From Quercus robur (lineage: Eukaryota; Streptophyta; Magnoliopsida; Fagales; Fagaceae): a stretch of 64,000 bases of DNA. Both the position numbers and the translations under genes were made by a program. A model generated the notes under the pieces. That model had not been told where the DNA came from and searched no databases. It saw nothing but the letters and a program-made list of their open reading frames with translations. This document shows, in pieces, positions 24,901 to 38,600 of the stretch; positions within the stretch are counted from its first letter, which is position 1; the number at the start of each line of letters is the position of its first letter. Location of the stretch: positions 70,039,761-70,103,760 of the forward strand of contig NC_065537.1 in NCBI RefSeq assembly GCF_932294415.1, in the 5' to 3' direction.

Positions 24901-26597
24901 ATTTTTTTGTCCATATTTCCTTACTTAAATGTCTTGTTTACTTTGTAGAGTCCATATAAAATATTTTCAAATTCTCCAAAAGAACTCCTAGATTTAATAA
25001 GGAAGTTTTCTGTTTTTGTATTGATAAAGGGGGTTTAAGTAACAATGACATGTGAATGCAGTAAAAGAATGCAGCTATTAAATTTGGATTGTTAATGTGC
25101 CCCCATAGTACAGGCCCAATGTACTCAGGTTGGCTTTTTGTTAATAATATATTTCGTTACCTATCAAAAAATTTTGGATTGTTAATGATGGAAAAACAAA
25201 ATGGCACATTGGGATTTTTTTTAATAATTATTATTTTACTTCCTCCTTGGCATCTGTTTGAATAGTTTTCTTTCCTTTTTCTTAAATTTCTTTTTACTCA
25301 TAATTTCAAGTCTATCGGCGATTGTTCTTGTTCATGCCTTTGCAATTATGATGCTCAAGTTTTGTTCCAAAACAATCTATGTAGGTCCATAAACAATCTT
25401 GCTCGTGTATCTCCTTAAATTCTTTGCTGTATTCTTAAACATCTGGAAGGTTTTCTTAAATGGCTATTTATCTTTATCTTTTTAGATTTTATAAAACTGC
25501 TGAAATCATTTTGCATTTTCTGAAAATTCTGGGCTGTTTCTATAAGAAACAAACATATGAATTGCCTTTTCGGTTTCTTTTCTAATTATGCAGTACTTAA
25601 GATGGTAATGTATTGCTCCATACGTTGGTGACTTTATCAAATCTTTTTGAAGCATAAATTGGTTTACATTTGCTATCTGCTAGTGATTTTGATAGCCTTT
25701 TCTTTTCTGATTTTAGTCTCTTCCATCTTCCACGGGTGAACTCCAACGAACAGAATGCTTGAGATCTCTCAGAGAGATTGCCATTCCACTTGCTGAGAGG
25801 CCAGCTCGCGGTGACTTAACTGGTGAAGTATGTCACTGGGCTGATGGTTATCACCTAAATGTTAGACTATATGAGAAACTGCTTCTCAGTGTCTTTGACA
25901 TGTTAGATGAAGGAAAGCTGACAGAGGTTAGTAGTTTTTATTTTTTCAGGTGATGACATCACCAAGATGGAAGCATTCAGATCTTTGTGAAATTTCAGAT
26001 TTTCTTCATATTTTTGAGTTAGTTTATGGCTTCATATTTGAGTTACAGCTTTATGCAGTTAGGTTTTGGTTTTGAGTTCTGTTGGAATTTGCTTATAAAA
26101 TTTTCTTTTTATTAAAAAAATGATAGTTGTATTTATAACAAACTCATTTTCATTTAGGGATGTTAATCAGATTCAAAAGATGATCCAAGGAATTGTTGTA
26201 AATTTAATATGATGATTCATTATGGATGAACTTTTCACAATTTGTTTGACTGGACCATCTATTTCTATCCACTTTTTCAGGAAGTGGAAGAAATTCTTGA
26301 ACTCTTAAAGTCAACCTGGCGTGTTTTAGGAATCACGGAGACCATCCATTGCACCTGCTATGCATGGGTATTATTTCGTCAGGTATGGTAGTCATAAGCA
26401 TAACACTTGTAATTGCCAAATTAAGCAGCCATTCAATCACTTTTCATATTTTTTCTACAAAAGAAAATGCTTTATTGTCTCACAAGATTTTTAAAATTGG
26501 TGATGAGATGTGCTTTGTCTTATTTTCTTATACACATGCTGCAACTGTTTTATTCCATCAATGCTTACGGGAAGTTTTGGACTTAATGAACATAAAG

Positions 26598-26639
<42 letters not shown>

Positions 26640-26648
26640 ATAGATACA

Positions 26649-26681
<33 letters not shown>

Positions 26682-29600
26682 ATGCGCCCATGACAGTTGG
26701 TAAGTTAGTTTGTTTTGTCATTGTTAAACAAAACTTAATTATTGTTATTACCTTTTTTATATTAGTTTTTGTCATGTGATCTCAGTATGTTATGACAAGT
26801 GAGCAAGGAATCTTGCAACATGCCATGGAGCAGCTGACAAAAATACCATTGAAGGAACAACGGGGTCCACAAGAGAGGTCACACTTGAATAGTTTGCATT
26901 CCAAATTTGAGCAAGGGGGCTTTCGGGATTTGTCTTTCTTACAATCCTTTTTATCACCCATCCAGAGATGGGCTGATAAGCAACTAGGAGACTACCACCT
27001 GCACTTTGCTGAGGTGTGATTTACTTTTGGTAGCAATATATGTGGTTATCTAGTTTTATATGTCATGTGGCTGGTCCTAGTTTGTGTAAATAATAGTTTT
27101 GATCTGTATTATAAATAGCATATGTTTTCCCTGTACTATTGTTTTTGCTCATACATTAATAATTTACAGTGTGGTTTTATTGTAGCTTCTCTTATTGTTG
27201 CATCTGAGTATTGTTTCGTGTCTATGTTCATATCCTATATTTTTTGTTGGGTTGTGGTGCTACAAGACATCATTCAGTGCATTTATTATGTTAAATGATG
27301 TGTTTACCACTATGTTCTGGTATCTGCATCTCATCTTATTGCAGAAATACAGGGAATGATCCAACACATGATCTATGTGTATGATGCACAAAATCATGCA
27401 TGCAAAGTATGTCCTTTTTAGGGATAATCAAATGTAAATCACTTTAGAGCTTTCTACTAAAAACTTGGGAAGATATCTTTTGCTTTTGGTTGCCTTCTTT
27501 ACTGAAAAAGATTCTTTTGTTGTGCTTAATATCTAAAGCTGTAAGTGGGATAAATCTGTATATACAGCCCATGCCCTTTTGGCATAATTTTTTCCCCTGT
27601 AATAACAACAGAGTTACTTGTGTTTTTAAAAACGCTGCTTTATATGCCTTCTAACTAGGAAGAAGCTTAGTTGTTGTTAAGTTCATTTAATTCTGAAACT
27701 TTTGTAAGCTTGGAAACTTTGTTTCTTCAATATATCTTGGTTATAGTGTCTTGGACTTTGCTTTTTCTTTTCTTTTTTTTGGTGAATTGTATTGCACTTC
27801 AGTTGCTTTTATTGTCTCATCTTCCTAGTTTTGCAACTCAAATTCTTGTACTTCTTGTGTTCCTTGCAGAGACCAGCGATGATGGGGAATATAGTTACAG
27901 TTGCAATGGTTGCTCGGAGGCTTCTTTTAGAAGAACCTGCAGTTGTACGTGTATCCTCTTTTCTTTTCTTTTTTTCTTTTTAAATTTTTTTTTTTAAATA
28001 ATGAATTTGGTTGAGAGCAAGTAATAGAGTCATGCAAGTATAAAGGGTGTATACAACTGGGGACCATTCAATCAAGCTTGCAAATTACAAAGCTCTATCA
28101 CATCACAAATCAAACATAGAGAATAACTACGCACTGTTGACATCCAATCCAACAAGGTTTTAAAGAAAAATAATTTAAGATTCGGCAAAGTTCACTCAGA
28201 ATCCTCAAAATTCTAGTTATTCCATTCCCTCCAAATGAACCAAATCAAACAATGTGGGGCAGCCATCTCAATAAAACCATTCCGATGACCGCCTAATCTC
28301 CTTTGCTAACAATCTTCGCCATCACCCAATAGACTCCAAACAAGCTAAATACCATAGTCCACAGCTCAGTGGCAATGGGGGCATTGGAGTAAAAGTTGGT
28401 CTACTGTTTCCCCATTACATGTGCACATATAACACCAATCCAAAATCTAAACACTCCTCCATAAGATGTCAATCATCAAGATTTTCCCAAGGCTGCAGTC
28501 CATACAAAGAAAGCAACTCTAGAAGGGATCTTTGTCTTCCATATGCTTTTCCAAGTGAAAGACTGATCTCTAATACAAGGCAAGACCTGGTAATGGCCAC
28601 TAAGCTCAAAACCCTTTCTCTTAGCTGGTTTCTAGCACATCTTATCCTCCCCACCTCCCCTCACAGGAACGCCATAAATATATCCTTAAAGTTCGACAAT
28701 GACTCTAAAACCCAATCTTGTACAGTTCTAATGAAGCTCAAATCCCAAAGAACCCATTGATGAACTGCATATGATCTGTCACACAAGCATCCTTATCCTG
28801 ACTGATCAGGAATAACTCTGGAAAACATATCTGAAGATGCCTCTCCCACACCATAAATCCTGCCAAAACTTCACTGTAGACCCATCCTCAACCTCATACT
28901 GAATGTGGCAAGAAAAATTGGGCCAGCCTCATCTTATAGTCGTCCACAAGCTCACTCCATAGGGATCGGATATTGAATTGGTACACCAGTCCCCCACTCA
29001 CAGACATACTATAGTCTTTCTTCTCAAGGATTTTATTTATTTATTTTTATCTGAAGTAAAAGTTTCTTGATGATGGATAAAACTATCTGTCCACTGTCTG
29101 GAGCTAATGTTTAATTTTCTTCTCAGCGCTTTATGTAGTGCAAAAGTTTGAAAGTTTAATTTCTCATTTTCTTGTAGGCAATGCAATCTATGTCCATCAC
29201 AGATCGAGATCAGATAGAATCATATATATCGTCATCCATTAAGAATGCTTTTTCCAGGGTATGTGTTCAACTTGTTTGTGGTAAATTATCTAGATGTTGC
29301 TGTTTGGAGATTCAAATATTATTATTATTACTTTGCATTTGTCAAGGAACTGGGCTTTCTTAAAGGGAATTTTTGACTGCTGGAGGCTTCTTGAATTTTA
29401 TATGCTATGCCCTATCTCACTCTCTATAGAAGTATTTTGGAAAATTACGATTTACCTCCTTGTGGTTTGGCCCTATCACAATTTGTCCATAGACTTTCAA
29501 TCGTTACAGTTGACCCACTAAGATTTGGACTAAAATGAAAGTATTAGGGTTCTGTCCAAAGTACCCCTAATGAATTCATTTTAATCCAAACCTTCGGGGT

Positions 29601-32600
29601 CAAAATTTAACAATTGAAAAAATCTTGTGGGACTAATTTGTGATTGGGTAAAGCCACATGGGGGCAATTTGTTTGTGCAAAAAAAGCAAAATCTATTAAT
29701 TTAGACGGAACCCTAACAATTTCATTTTATTCTAAACTTTAGGGGGTAAAATGTAAAATTTTAAAGTTTGTGGACTAAATTTTCATAGGGCCAACAACGA
29801 GGGAGTAAATTATGATTTACTCAAAAGACTTTTCTGACACATGTCAAACTTTTTGTTTCTGTTTTATACTTTGGAGTGTAAATGGGTTCAAATGAGTAGT
29901 TGGCTATTTTGGCTACCTTCAGTAGCTGTGTAAGTTAAACGTTTTTGCTTGCTTGTTGAAACTTGCAATCAACTCTAATTGATGCAAATCATATATGCTT
30001 AGTGTAATTATTATAAATTTGAGCTATGCTTGGCTTGGCTTGCTTAGAAACTAGTTTAACAGATGAGTTTTAACCTTGCATGAAAGATTTATGGTTTCCG
30101 CCTTTCTGTTGCATTCATTTACATTAAGTATTGTATTTACTTGACACCCATTTTACACACACACACACACACACAAAAAAAAATCATATTTAATAAATAA
30201 TTAACTTGATGATAATTCTAATAAAAGGCGAGATTGTGCAAAAGCAATTATAAAGCTTTACAAACATCCAAACCATGTTTTCTCACTTTCTGTGGCTGTC
30301 ATGTTTGGCAGTCAAACTTGGAACCCAAGTCTAGCTCTACTAGTTTAGGCTAATTTAAAGTCTTAAAAAGATTTTAATGACCTTAGCTTCACCAATTAGT
30401 TTGGTCTGCATGATCACAGACACACTCATACATACTCAGTTGATTTTCTTGCACATCACTACATCTCTTATTACATGCATTGGGTCAATGGTTCACCCAG
30501 CCTTGTGTCACTTTCAGCTGCATTTTTATTTTAATATTTTAATTAAGGATCCCTGATGTGATTGCTGTGACTATTAATAGTGGATTGCAAATTTGAGATA
30601 CGACATTTATTATTTACTTTGTGATACGACATGCATTGGGTAGTGGTTGCCAACAATGTCCTTGTTATAAGTTTCATTCCTTAGGATTTTGAAAAGCTTT
30701 TCTTTGTTCCTAAGTTTGTTTCCTACTAGGAAATTGAGCAATAATTTTTTATGATAGTATTGTTTTTTAATGCCTTCCTAGCTCTCTCTTTCGTGAATTA
30801 ATTCGTGAAAGAGAATTATTTGAGATATCTACGTCCCTTAGCGACCATCCTACCAGTCTCACAGATTTGCGAGGAGGCTCATGAGAGCCAAACAGCCAGT
30901 TTCAATGTGAGATCCAGCTAGGCAGTCACTCCATAATCTGGCTCTCATGATAAATAATTCTATGTATATACATATCATTACCTCTTTGTGGTCCATTCTC
31001 TAACATGTGAGTTTCCCCCTGCAGTCTCTGTTGAAGGTTCATTTTTCATTTTCAAATATTTTTCTGTTCTTGGTACAGTTACTGCATGCTGTTGAAAAAG
31101 CAGACCCAATGCATGGACATCCTTTGGCATTGCTTGCTGATGAAACCAAGAAACTTCTGAAAAAGGATTCAACCATGTTCATGCCAATTCATTCTCAAAG
31201 GCATCCACAAGCAGCTGTTGTTTCAGCATCACTTGTTCATAAATTGTATGGGAACAAGTTGGTAAGCTTATGTTTACTTTGTTTTTATAAGTAAATCTTC
31301 TCATCTTCTGTACATGAGATAGTCTTAATCATATCTCTTTTTTTTATTTGTTTTTTGTTAAGTTAATCATATCTCTTATTTTCAGAAACCTTTTCTCGAT
31401 GGTGCTGAACATTTGACCGAGGATGTTGTATCTGTATTTCCAGCAGCTGATAGCCTTGAGCAGTATATACTGGGTCTTATAGTGTCTTCATGTGAAGAGG
31501 AGACTGCAGAGGTCTACTGCAAGAAACTAATTCCATATGAGGTAAGATAGGCGGATCTTGAAGATTCTTATTTTTCTATCTATTGGACTGGTGAGAGAGT
31601 TTAGCTACATCAAGCAATGATAAATGATGAAACACTGCGTATTAGGATGTACATTTGAAGTGCACAAAATAACACCAATTTATAAAATATTCAGGTGTTC
31701 TAAAACCCTCGAACATAATGAGTAATGTGATTTGGAATTTAATTGTCTAATGAGTGATGACTACATTTGAATCACAAAAGACATAAGGAATGAAAAGTCA
31801 GTGATTAATATTTGAGTTGCATGCTTAATTCACTTTGCAATGCACTTTATAAATGGGACAATACATAGACATTATGAGGAAAATAGCCATGGCTTTCCTT
31901 TGCATTAAGTGAAACTACAGACACCTCCCTCTTGTTTTATCAAATTATTCTGACCTCCTTGTTATGGTGAATCTTGGAATGGTTATTATGTTGCAAGAAA
32001 GGCTTGCAATTTTCAGCGAGGGTGGTCATTCTGATATTGCTTGTCCACATTTTAATTTTGGGGCATAGATGAGGATGGTTACCTCCCTCATGCTTTCTCC
32101 GTGAACAAAAATTCTCCACCATATAGAAAATGTTGAGCAAGGATCATGAATGGTTTTCATACTTCTTGTAGCACTTTATAATATGCAGTGTTACATAGGG
32201 CTATAAATGAACAACAGCTTGGATTGGGCTTTGGTAGAACGCTTGTTTATTTGGAAACAAACTGAAATCAAGCCATACTGTAAGGCTTGTTTCTTAAATA
32301 AGCTGAGTTCAAACAAATTATTCTTTTTTGAGCTCAAGGGTAAACAATCCAACCTTGAGCTTCAAATAGGCTTGCTAATAGGGCTTCATTTGGACTTGAG
32401 AAAAGCCCAGAAAAACTCAATTTTGTGAAGAGGTGCTACCCATGCCATGAACAAACCTAGTTCAAGTAATTTACTCTCTTATCTGTCTCTTTGCTTCTGT
32501 TGTTAAGTTTCTTTATTCTTTCTATTCATGGCTTTCATCTATTCCTCCAAAATTGTTCCCCCCAAAAAAAATCATGTTAAAAGTATATACCCACAATAGT

Positions 32601-35600
32601 CAATTCTTTCCTTTTCCTCTACTAATTGGATTTCTCCCAAAATGTCATCTTGTTTCTTCTTTTTTTTATTAATTTTACTTCCAGTTGCTTCAACTAACAG
32701 TCTTAATTCCCAATCACTCTCAAACATCTGAACCCTGTTCCAAGTACATCAGGGTCACTGCTAGATATTTTTACAGTAGTTGATGAAGATGAGAAGAGGA
32801 TGCATGCCAGACTTAGCTATTGTTTCTCATTATAAGCAATGCATTTTCTTTTCTTCAATTTGTAAATTATTTTATTCCTTGTGTGCAATAAGTATTCCAA
32901 GTAAGTTAATAAATATGATGAACTTTTTAACTGTTATTGATCTTTCGAAGAACACGTTGATCTCACCACAGGTCCCTCTCTTGAAAAGATTTTGAGTTTT
33001 GGGTGTTCTGATTCGTGTTATGTTGTGTTTTGGGGTTAAGAAGTGTTTTTGTAACGGCTGGGCTTGAGGTGGGTTACGAAGATTAAAGGAAACATACCAC
33101 AAGTGGGTTGAATGATACTTTTCAAACCATGGGTAGGCAAAGTGATTTTCGCCCAAACCACAGGTGGATTATGTGTAATTATCCCATATATATATGTTGT
33201 GAGTGAAGAGAGGGGGGGGGGGGGGGGGAGGGTGGGGGTGGTGTTTTTGAAATACCAAGCCAACTCTGCCTCTATTAATGATTAGAGTCATATTTTATTC
33301 ACAGTTGGTTCTAAGCCCGAAGAGAGGAGAGTTGCAATAAGTCAAAGGCCAATGTAAAACTTAGTCATTTTGTTATGAATGGATCCTTTACAGATACCCT
33401 GATTCGTCTGTTGAGGTTCCTTAGTCAACCTCAAAGTTTTGGAACTGAGGTCTTATTTTTTGTTGTGTTGAGATAGCAAGCTGAGTTGAGTTAAACTCAA
33501 GCTTGTGTCAAATATTTTCAAGCTGAGTTTGAACACTACTCTTTCGTGATCAAGCCAAGTCCAAACATTTAATACTTGGCTTGGCTTGATCGGCTTGGTT
33601 ATAGCCCTAGCAATCTAACTATATTTTGCATTTTGAGATAGTTATACTTATATTTATGTATAAAAAATACATAAATTATGTGATGAAACTTAGTTTGGTT
33701 TGCCATATATTATTTTGACTCTTGATAGTTTATGTTTTCCTTTTAATGTTATTTTTGTAATTTTTTTTAAAAAAATTTCTTATTTCCATTTAGATTGAAT
33801 CTATATCTGGAACATTGGTGATGCGTTGGGTCAATTCGCAGCTTGGAAGAGTTTTAGGTTGGGTTGAGCGAGCCATTCAACAAGAGGTAATTGCTCAAGT
33901 TTATTTCATTTTGCTTCCAAATCATGGCATAAGTGGTGTTTATTTGCCTGCCACTTGTTTGGAGTTGAATGAACATAATGTTGCTTGGTATTCCATTTTC
34001 TTTCTTCAGAATTTGTCCCCTACCATTTTTCTATGTATAGATTCTGCTATTGTTTATATTTTTTATATTGTTTATATTTATAGATGTTTCCTTTTGGGGC
34101 ATAGTGCATTGTTCCGCTAAATCTAATCATGTAAATTTTGTATATTGAAAATTTAAATGAGTTTTACTGAATTTTAAAATTTCATTTCATGCATCATTGC
34201 TTTTATTTTCACATATCTATGTAAAATTCTTAGTTATGCTTCTTAATTGATGAGACTGAGATATTCCTAAACCATGGTGTGGTTGATAACTCATGTTGTT
34301 CTTTCTTCATCTTCTCTGTGTTGAGATATTTCACCCACCAAGTAGCTCTCTTGTGTATCCTTTTTCAGAGGTGGGACCCAATATCGCCTCAACAGCGGCA
34401 CGGGAGTTCAATTGTTGAAGTTTATCGAATTGTAGAGGAGGTATGCTTGTGTTTGTTCTTACATGCCCTTTATAATTTGTTTTGTAAATGTGCTTTCAAA
34501 ATTTGTTCTATTTGGTTGGATTTGTATAAAGTTGATAACTGAAAGTCTGTTGGTTCATGTTTAATTGAAAGCTAAAGATGAACTGGATATAGTTTTGTCA
34601 TCAGATGTCTTCTTCTTTTCCTGGACTCTTATCAAGGCACTGTGATACCTCCCCATCCCCACAAAAAAAAAAAGAAAAAGAAAAAAGAAAGATGCAATAG
34701 AGCAAATTTGTCCCTTGAATCCTTTTTTTTTTTTGGGGGGGGGGGGATATAGATGTGGAAAGTTATCATGGAGAAATTATCACTTCAGTTATACATTTCC
34801 TTTTTTTTTGTTTTTGTAAGTAAATAGTTTCATTAAAAACAGAAAAAGTGGTACCCAAGTACACACTTTGTTGATAAATTTCGTGATTGAAATTACTAGA
34901 CAGTTTCTGTCCTTGCATAACAGCATTTTTCTGACCTTTTTTCGTTTTTTGAGATACATTCAATGAAGTACAAGGGTTTCCTATTCTGCAAGTTTTGTAA
35001 TTGCATGAATGCTTTTTTAGAGGGCAGATTGATATTAGAATAATATCACTTGATGAATGATCTGTAAATAAAGGAGATTAAAGAATGAATTACAAGATGT
35101 TATTTACAGGAGGACAATGATTCTAAAAACTCAGAAATGGAGTTACAATTACTAAAACCCCACATCTGGGAGACTGGGACTAATCAAACAACAATCTAGA
35201 AAACAATTCTATCAAATGTGTTCCTGAAATTTCCATATCCTCCACCCTCCCTAGTGTCTGCATCAAACATAATGGAACCAGATCTTGCCTAACCAATTCC
35301 ACCATCCAAACAACAACTCAGTGACTGTTTTGGGTAGCACCCATGGAAGCCCAATGGTGCGAAAAACAATACTCCACGTCTTGAATGCAACATTACAGTG
35401 TAACAAAAGATGCTCCATGGTCTCCCCACTGCAACAGCACATACAACACCACCCTACTAAAGTGTATCCTCTCTTGATGAAATTATTACATGTAAGGATC
35501 TTCCCCCATGCTACCGTCCAAACAAAGAAAGAAACCCTCCTTGGGGCCTTGACACACCAGATACTTCTCCAAGGGAAACTCTTAGCACAAGGCATCATAA

Positions 35601-38600
35601 AAAGTACACACATCAAAGTCTCCATTCCCTTTCAACCACCAAACCCCTACCTTGGTCAGAGTATCTTTACTTTGATGAAAGAATTTGTTGATGGAGGTTT
35701 TGGATTCTTGCAGTTTTAAATATACTTGTGAGACCTGGTGCTTACGTCTTTTATGCACTTTTGCACTATAATCTATTATACACTTATGGATATGTTAGTA
35801 GTTCCTTCTGTGATGAATATTTTTGATGCAGACGGTTGATCAATTTTTTGCTCTTAAAGTTCCAATGAGGTCTACAGAGATGAATAGCTTGTTTCGTGGC
35901 ATTGACAATGCATTTCAAATGTATGCGAATCATGTGGTTGACAACTTGGGTGAGTATCTGTGTGAAAATACATTCTTGAACGAGTGTTCCTTTTCTAAAG
36001 AATCAAGGCAATGTGTTTTACATAGTAATTCCACTGCGTCAAAGAGAGGTGGACCATTTTTTTTTTTTTCGAGTTCCCCCCCCCCCCCAAACCCAGTTTC
36101 AAGTTATTAAATTTTGCTTTTTACATCAAGTTTTTATAGAGCTGTATTTGTTTTTAATGTTTATCAGGCAGTGAAAATACCAAATGAATACTCCTGTATT
36201 TTTCTCTTATACTTTTTTATGGCATCTGAGACTCTAAGTTCCTTTTCAATTATGGAGAACTATTTGATACATCCTCGATACTCCTGTACTTGTGTCAAGC
36301 ACATGTCGCATGTAAATGTTAGGGCTGAAGATGGTCTAGGCTGGGTTAGGTTCAGGTTGGGTCAGCACCAGGGAACAAATATCATAGAGCCAGCCCTGCC
36401 CTGGTCCTAATGGGAAAATAAGGCCTAGAGGCCTGGCTTGGCTTTTTGAGTGGATTTTGTTGAAGTGTAGCATTAGTGGTTGAGGTTTGTGTAAATTCAA
36501 GAGATCCATGGTTAAGATTTAATTTCTCGCAATTTTCTTTCCATTGGTTTTTTTCTTGCATATACACACATTATCATTAATAAAATAAAATATTAGGCCT
36601 GGTTCAAATTTTAGTGAGCCAAGGCCCATCCTTTTATTTGGTGATGCAAAATTTATTTGCTGCTGTTTATTTTAGGGACTTGTTCATATATCAGCTTGTG
36701 CAAATTCTGTGTCATATATGACTCTCTCTCTCTCATAATATCAAATTTACATTCTCCCTTACACAATGATGATGAAATATATCTTCATATGTTTTTTTAT
36801 CTCTCTAGTCTCTCATATGGTCAAATTTGCATTCTTGCATGTTCTGCTTCTAGGTTACTATTTTCCTTCAATTGTTTTGCCTTTTTTTTTTTTTTTTTTT
36901 TAAAATATATATTGGCCCTGAAGTGTGATTTTGATCATGTAGCTAGCAAGGATGACTTAGTTCCACCTGTTCCTATCCTTACACGATACAAGAAGGAAGC
37001 AGTTGGAATAAAGGCTTTTGTAAAAAAAGAATTATTTGACCCTAGGCTGCCAGATGAGAGAAGATCTATTGAAATAAATGTCCTGACGACACCAACCCTC
37101 TGTGTTCAGTTAAACACTCTATATGTAAGTTCAATACTAACTTGGTCTCTGCTCTCTAATGAACAATATCTAGATAATTATTTCTGGGAGTGCAATTTCC
37201 TCCCGCCTCCTCTCTTTTGCTGAATGTAATGATTGTTTATTCTAATGTTGGTATAGTCCATTCTGGATTTGGAGTTCGTGGGTTCCAATTTCACTTTCTT
37301 ATATTAGTCCTGTTCTTTTTTTCAAAATGAATTTGAAAGTTTTCTCTTTTTGCATTAATTATGTTTATACATGGCATTCGACCTGATAGCCCAGTGCTAC
37401 TGGCATGCTGTGATGCTTTGGTGTTCAGGGTTCAAAAACCACCTCCCCACCCCCCAAAAAAAAAAGAAAAAAATTACTTCACCCAAAAAAAGTTAATACG
37501 TGATTCCTTTTGATGTTAGCTATCCCTAAGTTTTTAGCAATGTCATGATTTCCTTGTTGGTTTTTTCTTTTGTTTTTAATTTTGAATGGACTGTCTTAAC
37601 TAAATAATGGTCTAAACACTATCAATTCATGTATACACTTACAGAAGAGCAATTGAGCTAATTCAAAAATTACTTTTTGGTAAAAGTTAAGTGGTTTTCC
37701 TATAGAAAACATCTTTAAATTATGAGATGTCTGATTTGGAATAAATCTCCAATTTGGTATTTGATGGAATGATCTTTCTGAATATTGATGAACTAATAGT
37801 GAGGAAGCTTTTTTTTTTTTGATAGGTAATAGTGAGAAAGCTTTGTGCATTGGGTACGACCTTTTTTTATTTTTAATAGTAAGGAAGTTTAGATCTGTCC
37901 TGGGGTTTGAAGACTTTTAAGTAATTTTTCCTAGATTTACCTTAACGAAGTCCATGACTGGTTAATTTATTCATCATAAAAATATGGCTCATCCACAGGG
38001 AAGAGATATCTGCAAGGTCAATCTCATCATTTGAAAAATAAAAAATATTTATAAAAGAGTAACATGAAAGTTACTTCAAGAAAAACTTTCATGTTTTTTT
38101 CTTTGTTTGGTGTCTTTCTTATTGTCCAAATTAGTATCGAATATTCTTTGGAAGCACCATGCTGGAATATTTGTTGCCTTTTCACCAACCAAACTTAGTT
38201 GTGGAAACAATTCATGAGACAAAAAATCTTGTCAAATAAAAGATGAAACACTTGTCAGAGTCCTTGATTTCTATATAATAGTATTGTCGCTCTAGTAATC
38301 ATTTACTACCACTATTGCATCATATTTTAAACTTCTTTTTGTTTTTCTAATTCCTTGTCTTTTACTTGCAGAAAATTGCTCATTGATTTCTTTATTATAT
38401 GACATTTTGATAAAGGTTTTGGTGCTATTAACAGTATGCAATTAGTCAACTGAATAAGTTGGAGGATAGCATTTGGGAGAGGTGGACAAAGAAAATGCCC
38501 CGTGAAAAGTTTATCAGTATGTGACTTAACAAATCAATCTGTTATTGTGCATGTGTGCGTGTGTTCTTTATGTGACTACATAATTTTTTTAATGAATGGA

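Noticed and set aside
30811..30961. MITE with AGAATTATTT ends
   Set aside because: The inverted ends are about 10 bp and no target-site duplication was seen; chance cannot be excluded.
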